From the NCBI RefSeq assembly GCF_918797505.1, contig NC_092799.1, forward strand, positions 30,268,597 through 30,332,596: 64,000 nucleotides of DNA, in the 5' to 3' direction. The DNA is from Bemisia tabaci. Taxonomy: Eukaryota; Arthropoda; Insecta; Hemiptera; Aleyrodidae. Made by a program: the position numbers and the translations under genes. The notes under the pieces were generated by a model. The model saw only the letters and a list, made by a program, of their open reading frames with translations. It made no database searches and had not been told where the DNA came from. Positions 24,101 through 37,500 of the stretch are shown in pieces. Positions within the stretch are counted from its first letter, which is position 1, and each line of letters begins with the position of its first letter.

Positions 24101-25291
24101 TAGCATGGTATCTGTTTGATTATGGCCTCTGCTCGTAAGAAAAGAGCAAAAAGAAAAAAAATGGTTGTAACAAAAGGAAAGCTAAAAACTTCTTGCATCA
24201 TGAATTGATTTAGGTCAAAAACGAAATTTCAATCTTCCAACTCATGAAACAAATATCACTCTACTATGTTTATCTTTTGTTTAAAGGTCTCTTCCCATTG
24301 ACGGTCACTTGTATTTGAATTGCATTTCGGCAAGATTTCTCGATAATCCATAAATGGATGTCTAAATTATGGATTTTTGATAATCAGTCGTAGTGTGTTG
24401 GAAGTTACTCCTTGATCCTCAAATGAATGAAATGCAGCTGTCTGTATACTGAAAGAAGCTGTTCAGTGATAGTACGCTCAATCTAAATTTTTCACTCATT
24501 TATTATTCATTTATTTTTCAGAGTCTATGGACACCATTGGTGACAAAGAACTGCACAAATCCCTGCCGAAAATAGGTGAAAAAAGTCTCTTCACCGCTGA
24601 ATTAGAGATTGCACTGAAAGAGAAGAGGGTTGATTTTGCTGTTCATTCACTGAAAGATTTACCCACCACTTTACCGGAAGGTTTAGTTTTAGGAGCTGTA
24701 TGTAGGTAAGTTACCTAATATCAATAATATACCAAGAAAATATACCAAATTTACCTATGAAAATACAAACAAAAAAAATAATACTTACTTGATACTTATT
24801 GCATTGCTATCAGCCTTGCATTGCACAAAACATAAGTGAACACAGCTTTTTCTTCTCTTTTCCACCCTAATGGACCGCTAATGGACCACTAGACAAGGTC
24901 AGGACTCAGTATTGTATTAAATCAAGGGTGAAGCTGGAGGGATGCGTCGCTCGTTTAGGTGTCTTAAAATCTCCATTCTCATTTTATTTTATCGAAAGAG
25001 AACTAACCTACCCTATCGTTTGAAATTTTTACAGAATATTCCTCACACAGTGAAATAAATTAGGGAAGCTTTCAAAAAATAACTTGGCGTTTTTTTCCAT
25101 TCAAAAAATGAAGTATGACAGGAAGTCTACAAACTCAATGAAATGAGTAATTTCACCATCGAAGTGTTACGTAATCAAACTTCCATGTAAAAGACAGTTA
25201 TTGCGAAGAAGATTTCACACATCAATCTTAAACTTGATATCATTGTTACTGAAGTGGTAGTCCTTAACAAACCCAAAAAATTTGACTTTCG

Positions 25292-25343
<52 letters not shown>

Positions 25344-28300
25344 AGTGATATTATTGATCTAAGTAGGTATATATTGGCTAGAATCAGTTAGAAAAAGTTA
25401 GAATGTTCTTCTCAGAAGGACAATCAATGTCCATCAGAGTCGAATTGCATTCCAGTTAGCTTTCATCGATTTTGAAAGTAACTCATTTTCTTTCTATTGG
25501 GTATTTACTATTATTTTTTGTTCTGCGCTTTCATAAAATTTTTGAAAACCGCAATAACCTTGAAATAAAGTAAATTAATTAGCTAAGGCTGAGGACTAAA
25601 TGCCGTTCATGATTTGACGCAAGCAGAAATTTCTTTATGAACTAGATGCTCGAGTGTACAAACATGATATTGAGGGCTAACGAGCAATACTGCCCAACTG
25701 ACAATTTTGGCAAAAATGAGTTAGCGACTTTGCCGCATTCTGCAGTATGAAGTATGCAAGCTGATGATTTTAGTTTTTTTTCAATTCTGTAGGGGAGTGC
25801 TGCAATGAAGCTGTAAGTATGAAAAAATTGCAAATTGGACCTTAAAATTACAGAAATTGCAAAGTTTTCTCTTTGTTCTACAAAATTGTCAGTTTGCAGG
25901 TAGGCGGTATTGTTCATTAGCTATCAATATTCACTCAGGGGTCGATTTGTAAAATTTTTAATGTATGAATGGTTTTCTATCACTATGTGGTCTACTCCAT
26001 GTTCCCATGACTAGGTATATCATTAACCCATTCACATACTATTTTTTTATGAAAATTTCCTTTAGCAAATGGGTAAAAACTATGACAGGCTTGTAGAGCA
26101 CCTGATAACAACTGTAGCGATTTATGTGGCACTGTCTCATGGAGAGTCCGAGAAATAGCGATAAATTTGCTCATGATGTGATTCACTTGTCAATGTATTT
26201 TAGGCCCGGTTTTTGCATAATAGGTTATACTTGTAAAATGGGAATGTGTTAAGAGTCTTTTTTCACCTCCATTTTTGATAAGGGTTTTATTTTGAGTCAA
26301 AGTTTTCTGATGTTGAGTGAAAGCTGATTCAGAAATGAATCAATTTATCTGTGAAGTGGTGCTACTTCAACTCTAACTTAAAGTGTGAGTCACTTCAAGT
26401 GTCATTTCTGTAATCTGACTTATCCGGTTACCAATAGAAAAAATTCTATGATCTCATGGCCCCATTCATCATTTTGCTTCTTTTTTTTTCTCAGGCGAGA
26501 AGATGCAAGAGATGTTGTTCTCTTAAATGGAAAGTATGAAGGCAAAAAGCTGAAGGAACTTCCAGAAAGAAGTGTTATAGGTAAGACAATTCTATCTTAT
26601 AAATTCAAACATATTCTACAAAAAAATTCAACTACATCAAACTGGACATTCGTTTCCCCTACTCATAGATTAGTCACATTGGATGTAGTTGAAAGAATGT
26701 GCTCACCTTCACGGACTTTTGTTACCCCAAAGTTTTGGATTTAGCATTCTTCCCATTTTCAAAATACATACCGAAGACATTCATGATCAAAGATTCTTAT
26801 GGGATAACAAAAACTTCTGAGATTCCAAAAAATGTCAGTGATTTGTTTATGTTGATGGAGATTTTTGGTTTGGTCAGGCACAAGTTCACTCAGGAGGACT
26901 GCTCAACTTCGCCGCAACTATCCTCAATTCACCGTAGAAAATATTCGGGGCAATCTTGAGACAAGATTTAGAAAATTGACCTCGGAAGAAAACAGCTATG
27001 CTGCTATTATTTTAGCATCTGCAGGTGTTAAAAGAATGGGATGGCTGGATCGTATTGGACAGGTATGTATTTTCAGCATTGAGATGAGAGTTCGTTCTCA
27101 ATTATTTTTTCTTGTTTGATGCGTTGGTTTGGAAAAAAATTTACGAGTATCATTTATCATGTTTTCTTGTCTTTGGTTAATGTAAAATGACAGACAAAAT
27201 ATGCATTGTTTTTGAAATTCTTCATTTACTATCAGTTAGTCCAGGACTTAATACAGTAGGAAAAAGCACCAATCACTTGAAAAATGATGAGATGATTTAA
27301 TGTTGAGATAACTGCATCTGTTTTTTTTACCAGATGATGTTTGTACATGACCATTGGAGATTAATAACTAATGCTGGAACGTCTCAAAGTGCCGGGCAGA
27401 AAAAGTCTCGTTTTATTCACTGCACCTTAGTGGTCACAGAATGAATGGTCAGGACCACTGGAGGCTAATTTAAAAAGCTACGAATAAGGCCTTCAATTAA
27501 TAAACATGTCTGCAAGAAGAACTGTACTACTTGAGTTTCTGAGGACCCCAAGTGCATTCATGTTTTTGATATTTTTGCAGGTCTTAGATGGAGAGGAAAT
27601 GCTTTTCGCTGTTGGGCAGGGAGCTCTTGGAGTCGAGTGTCGTGAAAATGACCCAAAAACCCTATCATTATTGGAATCACTGCATGATTTTGAAACTGTC
27701 TGCTGTGTCATTGCTGAAAGAAGTTTTCTACGAAAACTAGAAGGAGGTTGTTCGGCTCCTGTCGGTGTTTACTCAAAATTCATTAATAATACGATTCAAT
27801 TTGTTGGTGCTGTTTGGAGTTTAAATGGGAAGAAAGAGCTGAAGCTTGAAGAAAAATTGAATTTAAATGAAGCATGCCCTGACTCTGATGAAACTGAGGA
27901 ACCTAAATCGTAAGTGCAGCGTTAAAAGCCTCAAATTAGAGAATTATCACATTGTCCATACAATCCTTCACTTCTGCATCACTCAACAATCATAGGCATT
28001 ATTTTTAAAAATCTATCATTGGTTTTAGAATTTATTGTTAGTCCGGGCTGTAGACAAATTTTCATCTTACGGAGCTTTCAAGTATTGTGCAGTAAACTTG
28101 GGAAAGAGGGGGTTGGAGTCATTGTATTAGTGTATTTAGAGAGGAAGGAAAACTGAATTGCTGGTTTGTGTAAAAATCCAAGTAACAAAAACTGCACATT
28201 TTTTTTTTTTTTTGAACAGATTCTTGGAACTCCTTTTGCTGATTGACCATCGTGAAAAAAAGGACCCACATAGCATCCACAAAAAAAGCTTCAGGCTACC

Positions 28301-30151
28301 GTAACCTAAGGTGCATTACAATAGTGCAAGATTGTAGGAAAGGGAGGGATCAGAAACAGTGAATCACATCATATTTGTATGCCGCTTCAAAAACAAGAAT
28401 CAGTGGCTAAAAGTATCTCACACAGGACGTTTTGGTATTAGTGTGCTCAAAAGTGTCGGAGAAAAGCAATACATTTTTCAAAATTTTTTGAAGCAGGTGC
28501 CTGCTATTTCTGCCACCACTCCTGAGGACAGTATTATCTCACCCATTATTCATGGACTGGGGCTGGTTGGAAGGGGGCATTTATCGTTAGACACAGCCGG
28601 TGCACACTGGGGACTAATAGAGACGGCCGGAAATAAAGTGTTTTTAATGGGTCAGTTGCGCTGGTCATAGACTCATGTTTTGATGCTTGATTCTTGTAGA
28701 TTAGCTGAAATTAATAAGATCTGTCCTAACCGCAACTTTCTACGTTCAATAATAACCGAGATGTTGCCCTTTGAAAAGTCAGGCTTTTGACATCATCCAC
28801 CGCAGCAGTGACACCCTTGGTCTCTCCCTCTTTTGTTTGATCAGTGATGCAGATGGTGTAATGCGAAACCTCAGTGACGTTAAACGTAAACAAACTGAGG
28901 TGAACTGACTGACCGCCTAATCTTGTCGCGGTGAGTGCGTTATCTTCTGATAAGAAGATCTTTAAAGTGCAAATCTGTCTGTTTCTTGAGTTACTGTTTA
29001 TGTTTAACGTCACTGAAGTTTCACATTCCACCCTCTGCATCACTGATCGAACAAAAGAGGAAGAAACCAAGGGTGTCACTGCTGCAGTGGATGACGTCAA
29101 AAACCTGAATTTTCAAAGGGCGATATCTTGGTTAATATTAAACGTAGAAAGCTGCGGTTTGGACAGATCTTATTATTTTTTGCTATTCTACAAGAGTCAA
29201 GCATCAACACACGATTTTGAGACCAGCACAACTGACCCATCATTGGATATGTTACTGCATAGCATCTATTTTATTATTTTTCTGAAAGGTGGAAATTTTA
29301 TTGTTTGATACCCAGCAGCACTACCTAGTAAAACGGTTTTGAATCGAAAGTTGCAAATAAACTATAGGTAGCGTAAGAAGTCGAAAACTTGCTGACCCCT
29401 AGTGGATGCCCATTCGGTGAAATTGCTGCTCCCTTTCATAGCACTTTGCATTTGTATACAGGTCAAACTGTAAAAAAAAGGTTTGAGTTTTTTAGTCTGT
29501 GTTTTGTTCACAAGTTATGAGCTTCACCATATTTGAACTGCAAAATTGGCAAACTAGCTCATTGAAGACTATTCTCAAATTACTGGTAGCTTTGAAAATC
29601 CAAACTTTCATTGTTGAAGATCAGAATAGTGACTTCAAAAATTGGCTCTCTAAAACTTTAGTTGCATTTTACTAATTTTATTTTTAAACTTTAAAATTAA
29701 CCAGACACAGTGTCCATCCCCTCATTTCAAGCTTTTTTTTATTGTATCTTACATGTGGTTGTTAAATCATTTTCTCTTCATTTATTGATTCTTAATTACG
29801 TTTTTTCTTATTTCGTATGTCTGTCTACTAGTTAAAACTTACACTTTTCTCATATCCATCTGTTTCAGGAAACTTATGCATCTGGAGAAAAAAAATTTTG
29901 TTGGAATCGCTGCTGGATCATTTAGTCTATCAAAGCTTGCAGCTGTCGAAAATTTTGGCGAAGAAGTTGCAAACACTTTAATCAAGCGAGGTGCCTCAGA
30001 AATTATGAGTGAAGCTAAAGACGAAATAAAGCGATCGATAGCAGTTGGAAATTCTGGTGAAAAGGTTGTAAATAATTTAATCAAACATGGTGCCTCCATA
30101 AATGTTATCACTGCCAAAGACGAAACAAAATTGTCGACAACCAGTTTGTAA
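21188..30151 (+). CDS. Hmbs: Hydroxymethylbilane synthase (porphobilinogen deaminase)
   Basis: This enzyme joins four porphobilinogens into hydroxymethylbilane in cytosolic heme synthesis. Seven coding exons join in frame: 21188-21232, 22529-22601, 24522-24705, 26495-26580, 26878-27062, 27581-27909 and 29869-30151. All have GT-AG borders and matching phases, giving 394 residues (human enzyme 361). Family motifs: VGSRKSKLA at the N-terminus, [57 protein letters not shown] [11 protein letters not shown], and EGGCSAPV, whose Cys248 would carry the dipyrromethane cofactor. The C-terminal domain continues to [18 protein letters not shown] and then runs about 40 residues further than expected, with a partial repeat ([11 protein letters not shown]). 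The start is set by ATGTCTGAGTCC in context CCAGC. Introns 1, 2 and 6 contain inverted-repeat elements. Confidence 0.95.
21742..22183. mobile_element. TTAA-flanked foldback MITE
   Basis: A near-perfect 442-bp palindrome in HMBS intron 1. Both ends read TTAAGGTGATTCGAT inward, and the arms are about 215 bp each. The centre is the ATCGCATTCGAGTGC...CATCGAATGCGAT hairpin. The TTAA at each end fits the target-site preference of piggyBac-type transposons. No coding capacity. Confidence 0.85.
22800..22935. mobile_element. Fragment of dispersed repeat
   Basis: Reverse-oriented relative of 44405-44570. Shared blocks are GCAGACTTCCTGTCATACTT, TTTCTTTGGAAAACTGGTCA and TTTTTCTTCTCTGACAGTAG. It lies in HMBS intron 2. 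Confidence 0.45.
23024..23929. mobile_element. 906-bp inverted-repeat element with TATCACAAGCGCCA motifs
   Basis: Terminal inverted repeats of about 36 bp (CGTCACCTTCCCGGCAAAGT inward) are flanked by the direct repeat ACAT at 23020-23023 and 23930-23933, a likely 4-bp target duplication. The 14-mer TATCACAAGCGCCA occurs in direct orientation at 23043, 23186, 23213, 23408, 23435, 23546 (last bases CTA), 23689 and 23733, and inverted at 23897-23910. The spacing hints at an internal repeat of about 220 bp. No open frame. Confidence 0.85.
25294..25335. repeat. T42 homopolymer
   Basis: An uninterrupted run of about 42 T in HMBS intron 3; length is likely to be unreliable in sequencing. Confidence 0.9.
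28647..29240. mobile_element. 594-bp foldback element
   Basis: Imperfect palindrome in HMBS intron 6. The ends read ATGGGTCAGTTGCGCTGGTC and, inverted, ATGGGTCAGTTGTGCTGGTC. The arms share GTTGATGCTTGA-like, AATAAGATCTGTCC and CTTTCTACG blocks and reach to near the centre. Frames inside it are mirror artefacts. Confidence 0.8.
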
Positions 30152-31290
30152 TGTTCATTTTGTTATGAGCTTATCTAAGTAATTTCATTGCCATAAGCGT
30201 AGCTAGAAGGCTGGTGCCCCACGAAAAATGTGAGTGCTTGTAGCCACTTCATACCGTCAGTCGTACGTCGATAGTGAATGGGTCTTTGGTCCCTCACAAA
30301 ACATTTACAGTCATGCTCATGATCGATGCGGCATGATTGAAGTGTGGAAAATGTTAAAATGTCTCTCTGTACATAGAGTTGTTAATCAGTATCTTCTTTT
30401 GTTATTCAATTGTTACGGATGAATTTTTGTTGTCCTTTTAAATATTTTTGGAAGATTGATCTGCTTTCATGATCATGCCAAATAGACATAATATTGACTG
30501 TGGTAGTCATTATAGCAGTAGTACAGTTATTTTTACCTCTCATCATTTTTTAACTGCTTTCCTTCATGGTTGTCAGTAGTTTAGCGATGTATTATGGCTT
30601 TCACCGCCATCCTCAAGCTAAAAATGTACTTTTGCCCCATCTTGTGGATGCACGTCAAATTAAAAAAACTTATCACTTTCAGTAAAATCAAAGGCAAAAA
30701 ATTATTAGAATACTAAATCACTGAAAGATTAGCCTAGGAAAGTTAGAAAATGAGGATGGCCCAGTCCCTTCTTCTCATGCTGATCACAACTGTCATCCTT
30801 AATCCAGCAGCTGGCATTTCGTTCTTTGTTTCGGCACTAGGTAGGGGGAGGATCAATGATGCGACTTGACTCTCTAGTTCCGAGTTCAACCTGTAAATTG
30901 TTGTTTTGGTTCTCTCTATCTCCGGTTCTCTGTGGAGGTTCTTTTTTTTATGCGCATCTGCAAGACAGAACAAAATCATATTTTTAGTCTGAAGTTAGCT
31001 GTAAAAGCAATAATGCATCGCTAATCTTACCAACAATCACAAAAGAAAGCTGTTGAAAACATGACAAAAGGTAATAATAGGCAGATATTCAGCCACTTGT
31101 TTTTAGTGGCTCTTTTTAAAAGTATTTTTTGTTGAAGTTTTTCCTCTACTTTTTTCTCTCATTGGAAGAAAAAAGTTAATAGAAAATGTTTGTTACTTTG
31201 ATCACAGTAATCTTTTGTTACTCATAAAGGTCTACCTACTTAAGAAGTTAATGTAATTTGAAATTTAACAATGCGGTACTATCCTCCTGT

Positions 31291-31675
31291 CAGGCCCAAT
31301 TCAAACGGTCAAGCATTTCTTTCAACTTTTCTTCTGCTTTTATTGAATGAAAAGTCAATTCATGTGATACTGACACAAGAACACAGCAGTCAGATGGAAA
31401 GTTAAACCGTATCCGCTGTCACCCTCAATTATTTGTACAACTTTTCATCCGACAACCAGAGCCAATCAGATGGAAAGTTATACTAAAATCTTTTGACCGA
31501 CACTATCCGAAACTATATCTTAGAGAACTGAAAGCTAACTGAAATACCTGATTGTCGATGTAACGATATCACACAACAGTAATAGAATCAAATTTTTCCA
31601 TGGTTTTTTTAACTTTTCATTCAATCTTTCAACTGCTTTTGTCGGATGATAAGGGACCATGTGAATTGGGCTTCA
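31291..31675. mobile_element. Possible MITE with diverged ends
   Basis: The left end CAGGCCCAATTCAAACGGTC and the inverted right end GAAGCCCAATTCACATGGTC pair over about 20 bp. Inner blocks with AACTTTTCATCCGAC and AACTTTTCATTCAATC-type sequence recur in both halves. Pairing is weaker than in the other elements. Confidence 0.45.
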
Positions 31676-33308
31676 TAGCCTGCATGTTTCATTTACACCT
31701 TCTTCTATAGGTCTCCGAGAAGATCAGATTAGTCGCTGTCACATTTCAGGAATCAGCTTCTGGAAGTAGTATTTTAACTCTATTTCCTTAAAATGCAATT
31801 TGGCTGTTTTTTAAAGGAATGCGGCTTCTTAATCCCTAAGTTTTTTGTTGAAAAAAGGTAGCACTCTTTACAATGAGAGATCATTATAAGTAAATTCAAG
31901 ACTATTTTTCTATGAAGTAGCTAAGAATAGCGTAGTACCTGACTGAAGCTCATTTTTTTACCTCCTGATTATTTTAATAAACTTTGTTCCATAACTGCTC
32001 TTGCTTTAATTATTTCAAATTAGTCTCCTATATCCATCATCCTATTTCAATTCACTAACCAGCTAAGTATACGAGTTCCAAATTATTGTAATTGAACTAA
32101 GTTTGCTTTCCTCTGATAATCACTAGTCAAAATAGATTTTTCAAAATATTATCCTTAAGGAGAAGGCGAAGGCTACGTGAAAAAAGTAACTGTTTTCTGG
32201 AAAAAACTTCTGTCAAGGCTGTCTTAATTTTTATTTGTTTAAATTTTTTTTCCTTTTGGTAGATAAATAAAAACCCTAAGTCTAACAGATTCTGAGATAG
32301 AGAGAGAAATTGAGCACCACAGCGCACATTTTCTCTTTGAAATTTCACCTCGAACACAGCGAACACATCATAATTTTCCAAATGCCTCTCATATTAGCTT
32401 TTTCAGTGTTTTTCAGTAGAAACTCCCGCTTGCTGAAAAACCGTTATCTGCTTAATTCAAATTGATCACTCAGCTATGCTTAGAATCAAATTCCATGTAA
32501 TTATATGCTGAACGTAATAGTTTGTTTTTCATGGGCGTTTTAACCAAAATTGATCGGAGTTCTTTCATGTATGTGGAATGCTCAAATTGACCTACCAATT
32601 CTGATGTGAACTAATGCAAATTTCTCATGTCCAGGTTGATTTTAGACCTTTTAAAGGTAATGAACGTGTTCCATGTGAAGTTTTTATTAGAAAATAGGTA
32701 AATCACGTAATGCTTCAATTTTTACTTTGTTGAATTTTGAATTTATAGTGTACATCCAACATTTTTCATCCAAATAAGTCTGGGAGGAGTGCTAGGTTTC
32801 TCAGAATCTGTAGCTCCACATGAATCCTGCAGATTTTCTAGAATAAGAAAATAATAAAGAAGCCAATTTTATGATTCTGAGATCCCCCTCTGATTCTGAA
32901 AAACTTGAAATTGCTTACCTATGATACCTATCAATGGTGTAACTACTAAACCATATTGCTTAAAAATGTGTATTCTTTTTTCATATTTTTTAAAACAAAT
33001 ACCGCTCAACATTCTTGTGCAAAATTTTGCGAGAATAATTTTAAAATCAAACAAAATTTTGTGCATTAAAAATAATTACTTAGGCCCTCTTTTAAAAAGT
33101 TAAGTGTGACAGAAGGTTTGCAACATTGCAAATCTTTAACAACAACATCTTCTTGCAATCATCAACATTGCTGGATTGCCTGGATGTTTTTGTAATCTCA
33201 CTATTGTTCTTGTGGCCCTTTCTAATATTCTTCTGAATAACTAGATGTGGGAGAAGAGACGCATCATTTTCAAAATATAGGCTATAGATTAAAAAAGATT
33301 GCCTTCAA

Positions 33309-33719
33309 TTCTAGTTAGCAGCCAAATCCCAGAGCCTGTCCCAAAAATCGGTTTGAAATTTTTTTCCTTGTTTCCAAGTTCCGGCATCTCAACTGAAATA
33401 TGCTATTAACAAAAATAGGTTTCAGAAAAAGAGGGACACAAAAACTGGAGTAGGTACGGACCATTTCTGGTCACTTGATTTCAAAATGCTGTTTACTCTT
33501 GTTAATACAAAAAAAAAAAGAGAAAAAAAAACTGTATTGAACTTGAGCACTACATTTATTGATGAAAATATGAATAGAATAGTTGCGAAAATCTCATTTT
33601 TCAGAATTTTTGCCTGTTTGATACTATTTATTTCAGTTGAGATGCTTGAACTTGGAAACAGGAAAAAATTTCCAAACCGATTTTTGAGACGGGCTCTGGG
33701 ATTTGGCTGCCACCTAGAA
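33309..33719. mobile_element. 411-bp inverted-repeat element
   Basis: Arms of about 90 bp: CTAGTTAGCAGCCAAATCCC...TCTCAACTGAAATA on the left and its inverse, TATTTCAGTTGAGATGC...ATTTGGCTGCCACCTAGAA, on the right. The unpaired centre is about 230 bp. A G19 run follows the right end directly. Confidence 0.8.
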
Positions 33720-34487
33720 GAAATGATCTGGGGGGGGGGGGGGGGGGGAATTAATCGTCTAGGAGTTAAAAAATTCAAGAACGAAATTGGTAGAAATGAT
33801 GCTGAAAGCGCCTTGCTTTAATATATTCCTCATGGATGGGCCTTTGCACCAAACTTTTTAGTTATCCCTGCAAAGTTCGAGAATGATACTTTGTCAAATG
33901 TTCCTTTGTATAATGCCAATGTATTTAAACGTGATTAATCAATTTATTTATTATAGGCACTTATCGATTTTTGCTTTACTATAAAATTACTGATTTAACT
34001 TACTTAACTATTACCACTTTATCTTGGCTCACATTTCAGAGTATCACATTTATTCATATTTTAGCGGGAATGTTCTCCTTCTCTTCCATTGGCTGTTCAA
34101 AATAAAACCTCAGTTGTGACCAAGTAGTCAAATAAAATTAATTCAAAGGTACTTGGAAGCTTTCACCACAAAAATTTACATTGATTCACAAAAGAATGCT
34201 GTTAAAACACAGCAAATTGTGTAAAATACTGTAGCACATAAAAAATACAATCATTTTTTCACAATTTTTCATACCCGAGTTTATGAGAAGTTCAATGAAA
34301 TCTTTTGGACTTTTGAAGTTCGGACTTGTGGTACCTTGGCGAATGGTGATGTGTTACCCAGAGTTGCATTTCGGACAACTATTTGGAATATTCAGAGGAC
34401 ATCTATTGCAGAGAATTCAATATTTTCTTGAGAAATGGCAACTTTGCAACTATGTGTCAACTTCTTGCAGCCTATTTGGGAATCATG

Positions 34488-34524
34488 TTTCCCTCCTTCC
34501 CTCTCTCTCTCTCTCTCTCTTTCC
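34488..34524 (+). promoter_or_regulatory. Pyrimidine tract upstream of TCTP (possible 5' TOP)
   Basis: A 37-bp run of C and T, including about 12 CT dinucleotides, ends 56 bp before the TCTP ATG. TCTP mRNAs in other animals are established 5'-TOP transcripts, starting with C in a pyrimidine tract that places translation under TOR control. Transcription start inside this run is inference. No TATA box was seen just upstream. Confidence 0.4.
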
Positions 34525-34580
34525 ACGGTAATCGCGAACCGCGAGTGTACATCAATATTTATCGGTTTTAATCGTTCAAA

Positions 34581-37500
34581 ATGAGGATTTATAAGGATCT
34601 CATCACAGGTAAATTAATTTCCAGCTTCTTTTAGATGTACGTCAATTTCATTTCAAGAGCTTTTGCTCTTTTTAAAGGTCTCTAAACTGAATTCAAAAAT
34701 ACGTGTCTGTGCAACACCTTCCAGGTCAGCGACATTGCTGCCAAAGGGGTTATTCCAGATTTTGGAAAATCGCCCCTTATCACTCACTAAACAACTCTTG
34801 CTACTCATTAATCTACCTGTCATGACAGTAAATTTTTCATTTGATGGCTCTTTTCATTCTATAGCAGCATCTTTACTTCCAAGTCACATCGTTATCTTTA
34901 AAATTTGACGAGGCGAGATTGATAGAGGTTATCAGTTTCATGTAACTCTCAGTTCTTTATCATCTCATTATATTTCGCTCACCTTTTCTTAGTTAGAACG
35001 GCTTGGACTGCACCTCTTAACTTAATGCAGCCCTTCTGTATTTAATTTCATTTGAGCAGTCATAATATGTTTCCGTCTCATGATAACCTGTAACTGGGCC
35101 GCCTGTGAAAGTAACAGGGTTCCTTTGTTCAGACTGAGGCCCTGATCAAGCAATCATCAGGGATGTGCTGTACGCTGTATGCTTCCTCATTCACTTCAGG
35201 TCCTAACCTGATTCACTCATGTGTCCTGATAACAGAGCATAACGAATCGCGAGAGGGCATTATTTCACTGAAACGTGAACTGGCCATTGTTAAAGTGGTT
35301 GGGTCATCAGGTTTTTTAGGTGATCGGAAAAGTATCAATTCACCTTGACAACTTCTTCCTCCCAGTAACTTGTGACAAAGCTCTTTTGCCAATTTAAAAT
35401 CCTGTCTCCTTCAAGCTATGTTATGATCCAGAGAGATGTTTACCAAGTTCGTCTAGCAAAAGTAAATTAGAAATGATTTCACTATTGGTATATTCTTGAT
35501 AAAACTGTTATTACTAAGTAAACATGATTAGCATCTCATAGTTTTTCTCTGTTTTTCTTGTTTTCAGGTGATGAGATGTTCTCTGACACCTACAAAATGA
35601 AATTAGTAGATGAAGTTCTGTATGAAGTCTACGGGAAGGTAAGATACTTTCTGAGTTGTTCCTCCTTCAGATCATACTCAAAGTGAGCTCAACTCCAGAA
35701 TGTTGCGGATGTGCATAAACTGCAACTGTAAAGTTCATAACTCAAATTATGGTCGGACATCGGCACATATAAAAATTCCTCCATGCCAAATTTGAGCTAT
35801 ATAAAAGAGGACATCAGTAACCTCCCCTTGTCAGTTCGTCATTTGCACCTGAACAAGTTGGAGGTTTGGCTAAAATTGTGGCCTCCAAAGTTTGTGCATA
35901 ATTTTGTTCAATTTTTTTTTTAATGAGTTTAGAGTGTTTCAGTGGTTTATCATCAATTGCAAATGAGAGGCTTGGAGTACAAGGCGCATTACTTAGTGCA
36001 GTTTTTGAAACTATTGAGATATTAATGATTTCAAGTATAATCAGTCTTAATGCATCTTCTGTGAAAAATTTGCTCCCAAATTCAAATTTTTTAGCATCGA
36101 AAAGTCAGTTGGAGCTTTCTTTCAACCATAAGGATCCATGTAAGTTTGAAACTTCGAAATAGCAAATCCCGTACTTGTGCGCCTTGTCCTCCAAGCCCCT
36201 CAAATGAAGTTGAATAATTTACGCAGGAATATAAGTAAAGCTGAAGAATTGTTTCTACCAAATATGTTCCAATTTTATCACTTTAAGTAAGTCAAGTTTC
36301 CATGTGTTGAATGGTCAACAATGGTACTTAACTAACCCTGAATTTAACCCTCCTTTTTGTTTTTAGTATGAGTCAAGGAAGCATGGTGAAATCCAATTAG
36401 ATGGTTTCAACCCATCTGCTGAGGAGGCTGCAGAAGGTACAGATGAAGCCACTGAAAGTGGAGTAGACGTTGTCCTCAACCACAGATTGTGTGAAACCTT
36501 TGCATTTGGAGATAAGAAATCATACACCGCTTACTTGAAAGATTATATGAAGAAGTAAGTCAGTCAAGTTCAATATTTCAATTAATTTTATTTTTGATTA
36601 GTCAAAGTTATTTAAATGTGAAGGTAAGCACCATTTGGATGCATAGTGATCAAAGACATGAAGGCAGTACTGGGAGCAAGAAATGAAGCCACCTCTCCAA
36701 CTGGATTCTTACGCCGGCTTCACCTTCTCTCCATGCTTTTAGATACGAGTGCTCTGTCTTTATGTCTTTGATACTGAATACCTCCCATTTTAGGCTTGTG
36801 ACATTTTTTCAGCATATTGAAACCATTCTTTTAAAAATTAGATCTATAGAAATTAGGTGGGTTTCATGAGAAATGTTGTTTTGGTGCCTTAAAAGTAAGA
36901 ATCACCTGGATTGTCCTATTTGAGTCTCAGAAATTATTGTTCCAAATCAACCGACCGCTTGTAACCTGCTACAATTTATTGGAAATCCAAAAGTCCAATT
37001 ACAAGTTAAGTCTTTTGACTTAATTTCCCTCATTTTATTCTGAGTAGGAGTTTAAAATAACTGGGGGCTGATCATCTAAAGTTAAAACCAGCTCGATGAA
37101 ACATCCTAATGGGACATATTCCATTGTTAAGATTTCTTGTCTGTGTCTTGTCTTGCCAGCATAGTTTTAATTATCGGGCCACTGAACTGAAAGTGCTATC
37201 TCTAAAACTAGCTCTTTTTGTTTTACAGATTATGTAGCAAATTAGAAGAAACAAATCCCGATCAGGTTAATGTTTTCAAAACAAACATGAACAAAGTAAT
37301 GAAAGACATTCTTGGAAGATTTAAGGAATTACAGTTCTTCACAGGTAAGGATCGGCTATTAGTTCATTTGTAATCAGCTGTAATTTGAATTTGAATTCAA
37401 TCCTTTATCTCCAAATTACGTATATGGAGCAGTGGCAACGAATTTTTGCAAGGTCGTAATATGATTTTTCCAATGTAAAATTTTGTGAAAAAACGGAAAA

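Larger units (their letters stand above)
30152..34580. other. Intergenic region, HMBS to TCTP
   Basis: No supported coding sequence. It contains the inverted-repeat elements at 31291-31675 and 33309-33719, a run of 19 G at 33730-33748 and, at the end, the pyrimidine tract before TCTP. I see nothing else distinctive in it. Confidence 0.6.

Noticed and set aside
28359..28670. A 103-residue frame taken as an extra HMBS exon
   Set aside because: Exon 6 (phase 2 end at 27909) joins directly to 29869 in frame and matches the family; the extra frame has no HMBS similarity.
28726..29308. Two similar frames on opposite strands
   Set aside because: They are the two arms of the 594-bp foldback read in mirror.
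35923..36162. A 79-residue plus-strand frame in TCTP intron 2
   Set aside because: It overlaps an inverted-repeat element and lies inside a well-supported intron.
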